From NCBI GenBank assembly GCA_027353395.1, contig DAIEHU010000031.1, positions 1 to 15,389 on the forward strand: 15,389 nucleotides of DNA. The letters run 5' to 3'. A program made the translations under genes and the position numbers. A model generated the notes under the pieces. That model was not told the DNA's origin, did not search any database, and saw only the letters and a list, made by a program, of their open reading frames with translations. This document shows, one piece after another, positions 13,628-15,389 of this stretch. Numbering within the stretch: the first letter of the stretch is position 1; each line of letters starts with the position of its first letter. The stretch comes from Desulfobacteraceae bacterium (GTDB lineage Bacteria > Desulfobacterota > Desulfobacteria > Desulfobacterales > Desulfosalsimonadaceae).

Positions 13628-14719
13628 CTATGGCTTGCAGGTCACATGACACACGCCGGTGGGCGTGCTGACGGCAAAGGGAAAATATTTTCGTTTAAAC
13701 CAGAGGGCGGCATTGACCAGTGTGATGAGCACCGGCACTTCCACCAGGGGCCCGATGACCGCGGCAAACGCCTGGCCGGAGTCGATCCCGAAAACGGAAA
13801 CTGCAACGGCAATGGCCAGTTCAAAATTGTTGGATGCGGCGGTAAACGACAGGGTGGCTGCCTGCTCGTAGGTGGCTTTGGCTTTCATGGAAATGTAAAA
13901 CGACACAAAAAACATGATCACGAAATAAACGCAGAGCGGCACGGCGATGCGAAGCACGTCAAACGGCAGCGCAACGATATATTCCCCTTTTAAGGAAAAC
14001 ATGACCAGAATGGTAAAAAGCAGGGCGACCAGGGTCATGGGGCTGATTTTGGGAATAAAGTTTTTTTCATAGCGCTCGACGCCCACAGTTTTGAGCCCGA
14101 TAATGCGCGTGATCAAACCGGCGATAAAGGGAATGCCCAGATAAATGAAAACGCTTTCCGCGATCTGACCGATGGAAATATTCACCGTCATGCCCGTAAG
14201 CCCGGCCCACTGGGGCAGAACCGTAATAAAAACATAGGCATACACGGAAAAAAACAGGACCTGAAAAATAGAGTTGAAGGCCACCAGTCCGGCGCAGTAT
14301 TCGGTATCCCCGGCAGCCAGATCGTTCCAGACGATCACCATGGCGATACACCGGGCCAGCCCGATGAGGATCAGGCCCACCATGTATTCCTGATGTCCGG
14401 ATAAAAACGTGATCGCCAGCAGAAACATCAGTATCGGCCCGATAATCCAGTTCTGAATCAGGGACAACGCCAGCACCTTGACGTCTTTGAACACATACCC
14501 CAGTTTTTCATATTTGACCTTGGCGAGCGGCGGGTACATCATGAGGATCAGGCCGATGGCGATGGGGATATTGGTGGTGCCGATGGAAAAACGGTTAATG
14601 ATATGTTTGATATCCGGGAAAAAATACCCCCCGCCCACGCCCACGAACATGGCCAGAAATATCCAGAATGTGAGAAACCGGTCCAGAAACGACAGTTTTT
14701 TAACGGTTGAATCGGTCAT
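13628..14719 (-). CDS. acr3: ACR3 arsenite efflux transporter
   Basis: 363 residues, about ten membrane helices. The key features of the ACR3 (BART superfamily) carriers are present: GLARCIAMVIVWNDLAAGD (120-138) with the essential Cys124, the NSIFQVLFFSVYAYVF segment, and a late helix with TAASNNFELAIAVAVSVFG. It exports As(OH)3 (some also Sb(III)) from the cytoplasm using the proton-motive force. Its ATG overlaps the arsC stop (ATGA, 14716-14719), so the reductase and exporter are made together. The C-terminus (VSTPTGVCHVTCKP) has two extra cysteines. Length is within the family's usual 340-400. Confidence 0.95.
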   Translation of the reverse strand: MTDSTVKKLSFLDRFLTFWIFLAMFVGVGGGYFFPDIKHIINRFSIGTTNIPIAIGLILMMYPPLAKVKYEKLGYVFKDVKVLALSLIQNWIIGPILMFLLAITFLSGHQEYMVGLILIGLARCIAMVIVWNDLAAGDTEYCAGLVAFNSIFQVLFFSVYAYVFITVLPQWAGLTGMTVNISIGQIAESVFIYLGIPFIAGLITRIIGLKTVGVERYEKNFIPKISPMTLVALLFTILVMFSLKGEYIVALPFDVLRIAVPLCVYFVIMFFVSFYISMKAKATYEQAATLSFTAASNNFELAIAVAVSVFGIDSGQAFAAVIGPLVEVPVLITLVNAALWFKRKYFPFAVSTPTGVCHVTCKP

Positions 14720-15165
14720 AGGTGTTCTCCTTGTTTATTTAACAGTTCCGGCAATTGCGCCACAAAATCCCGGATTTCATCCCGGACGCGCCTATAGCAC
14801 GTCATAGCTTCTTCATCATTGGCTGCGGTTTCGGCAAGCCGGGGCGGATCATCAAATCCCGCGTGAACGATGACGGCCTTGCCGGAAAACAAGGGGCAGG
14901 ACTCATGGGCATGGTCGCATACCGTAATCACATAATCAAAAGACAGATCCGGAAGATCATCCACGGTTTTGGAACGATGAGCGGATATGTCCACGCCGGC
15001 CTCCGCCATGGCCCGGACCGCACGGGGATTTAAACCATGGGTTTCAATCCCGGCTGAACTGGCATCAATTTGATCGGCCTTCAAATGCTTTGCCCACCCT
15101 TCCGCCATCTGGCTGCGGCAGGAGTTGCCCGTGCAAAGAAAAATTATACGCAGCTTTTTTTCCAT
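14716..15165 (-). CDS. arsC: Arsenate reductase, thioredoxin-coupled type
   Basis: 149 residues of the low-molecular-weight phosphatase-like ArsC (pI258 type). P-loop Cys11-TGNSC-Arg17 followed by Ser18 starts catalysis, and Cys83 and Cys90 in VCDHAHESCP relay the disulfide to thioredoxin. The AGFDDPP segment has the acid Asp. It reduces arsenate to arsenite, exported by ACR3 encoded next. GAGGA lies six bases upstream of the ATG, just after the end of the dGTPase-like gene, so it probably shares that gene's transcript. No arsR is directly upstream. It may use the small thioredoxin at 8394-8630 as partner, which is a guess. Confidence 0.96.
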   Translation of the reverse strand: MEKKLRIIFLCTGNSCRSQMAEGWAKHLKADQIDASSAGIETHGLNPRAVRAMAEAGVDISAHRSKTVDDLPDLSFDYVITVCDHAHESCPLFSGKAVIVHAGFDDPPRLAETAANDEEAMTCYRRVRDEIRDFVAQLPELLNKQGEHL

Positions 15166-15172
15166 TTTGTCC

Positions 15173-15389
15173 TCAGGGAATCCGCCTTAGAGAAGGCCTC
15201 ATATCTTCGGGGCACTGCTGCAGAAAATACTGGTCGGTCATGCCGGCCAGAAAATCGCGCACCATTTCTTCAGGCTTGTGGCCCGAAAGGTAGGCGTCGC
15301 TCTTTTCCTTCAAAAATCCCGAAAAAATCACGCTGTCGCGCCGCTCATTGGCTACGTCGTCCAGATAGCGGTCAAAAAGGATTCCGAAA
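15173..15389 (-). CDS. HD-domain dGTPase-like protein, C-terminal 71 codons
   Basis: A frame open to the right edge encodes the end of a protein. VRDFLAGMTDQYFLQQCP (48-60 region) is the closing helix of dGTPase/HD phosphohydrolases (typically VRDYIAGMTDRYA). The catalytic HD residues lie outside the window. The TGA at 15173-15175 is seven bases before the arsC ATG. Such enzymes cleave dGTP or other dNTPs to nucleoside and triphosphate. It is probably a core gene into whose transcript the ars genes are joined. Confidence 0.75.
   Translation of the reverse strand, partial: FGILFDRYLDDVANERRDSVIFSGFLKEKSDAYLSGHKPEEMVRDFLAGMTDQYFLQQCPEDMRPSLRRIP

Noticed and set aside
1..15389. CRISPR array, tRNA/rRNA genes, complete IS element or riboswitch
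   Set aside because: I found no spaced direct repeats, no tRNA-like cloverleaf, no transposase reading frame and no recognisable riboswitch core on reading both strands.

Overview
The window looks like an accessory (island-like) segment of an anaerobic Desulfobacterota genome, probably a Desulfobacterales sulfate reducer. This is an inference from gene content and from an apparent selenocysteine codon, not from a marker gene. Almost everything is on the minus strand; the one clear plus-strand gene encodes an HU/IHF-type DNA-binding protein.

Layout from left to right. (1) 1-992: remains of a type I restriction-modification locus. An AlbA_2-type ATP-binding protein runs off the left edge, overlapped (ATGA) by a 63-residue stub whose first ~28 residues are the start of HsdM. 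(2) ~993-2050: AT-rich gene-free DNA, the HU/IHF gene with a good sigma70 promoter, a short doubtful ORF and a strong GC hairpin. (3) 2031-7372, read leftward from an ArsR-type regulator: arsR, a periplasmic thioredoxin-fold protein with a Cys-rich tail, a FtsX/MacB-type ABC permease and ATPase, a membrane-anchored rhodanese, a MauE/DoxX-type membrane protein, a DUF1573 protein and a putative lipoprotein. The DUF1573 gene has one in-frame TGA exactly where the family has the first Cys of its CGCT motif, so it reads as a selenoprotein (UGCT). (4) 7373-7743: arsR promoter/operator region and a 53-codon remnant of an alginate-export-type outer-membrane protein. (5) 7744-15165, also leftward: arsC, ACR3 arsenite carrier, a CoA-disulfide-reductase-like flavoprotein, ArsF-like and ArsG-like proteins, an N-terminally truncated RND pump, a small CPFC thioredoxin-like protein, a C_GCAxxG_C_C protein and a doubtful small membrane protein. 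(6) 15173-15389: the C-terminus of an HD-domain dGTPase-like protein, 7 bases upstream of arsC.

Working picture: the right-hand operon would reduce arsenate (ArsC), export arsenite (ACR3) and perhaps handle aromatic arsenicals (ArsF/ArsG with the small thioredoxin). The ArsR-led left-hand operon combines an ABC exporter with a series of envelope Cys/Sec proteins (rhodanese, MauE-like, Sec-DUF1573). I know of no described system with this composition. It may be a metalloid- or sulfane-sulfur-linked redox/export module.

Three loci (hsdM, RND, outer-membrane barrel) are deletion remnants, so the region is decaying or recombining, or the assembly is chimeric at those points.
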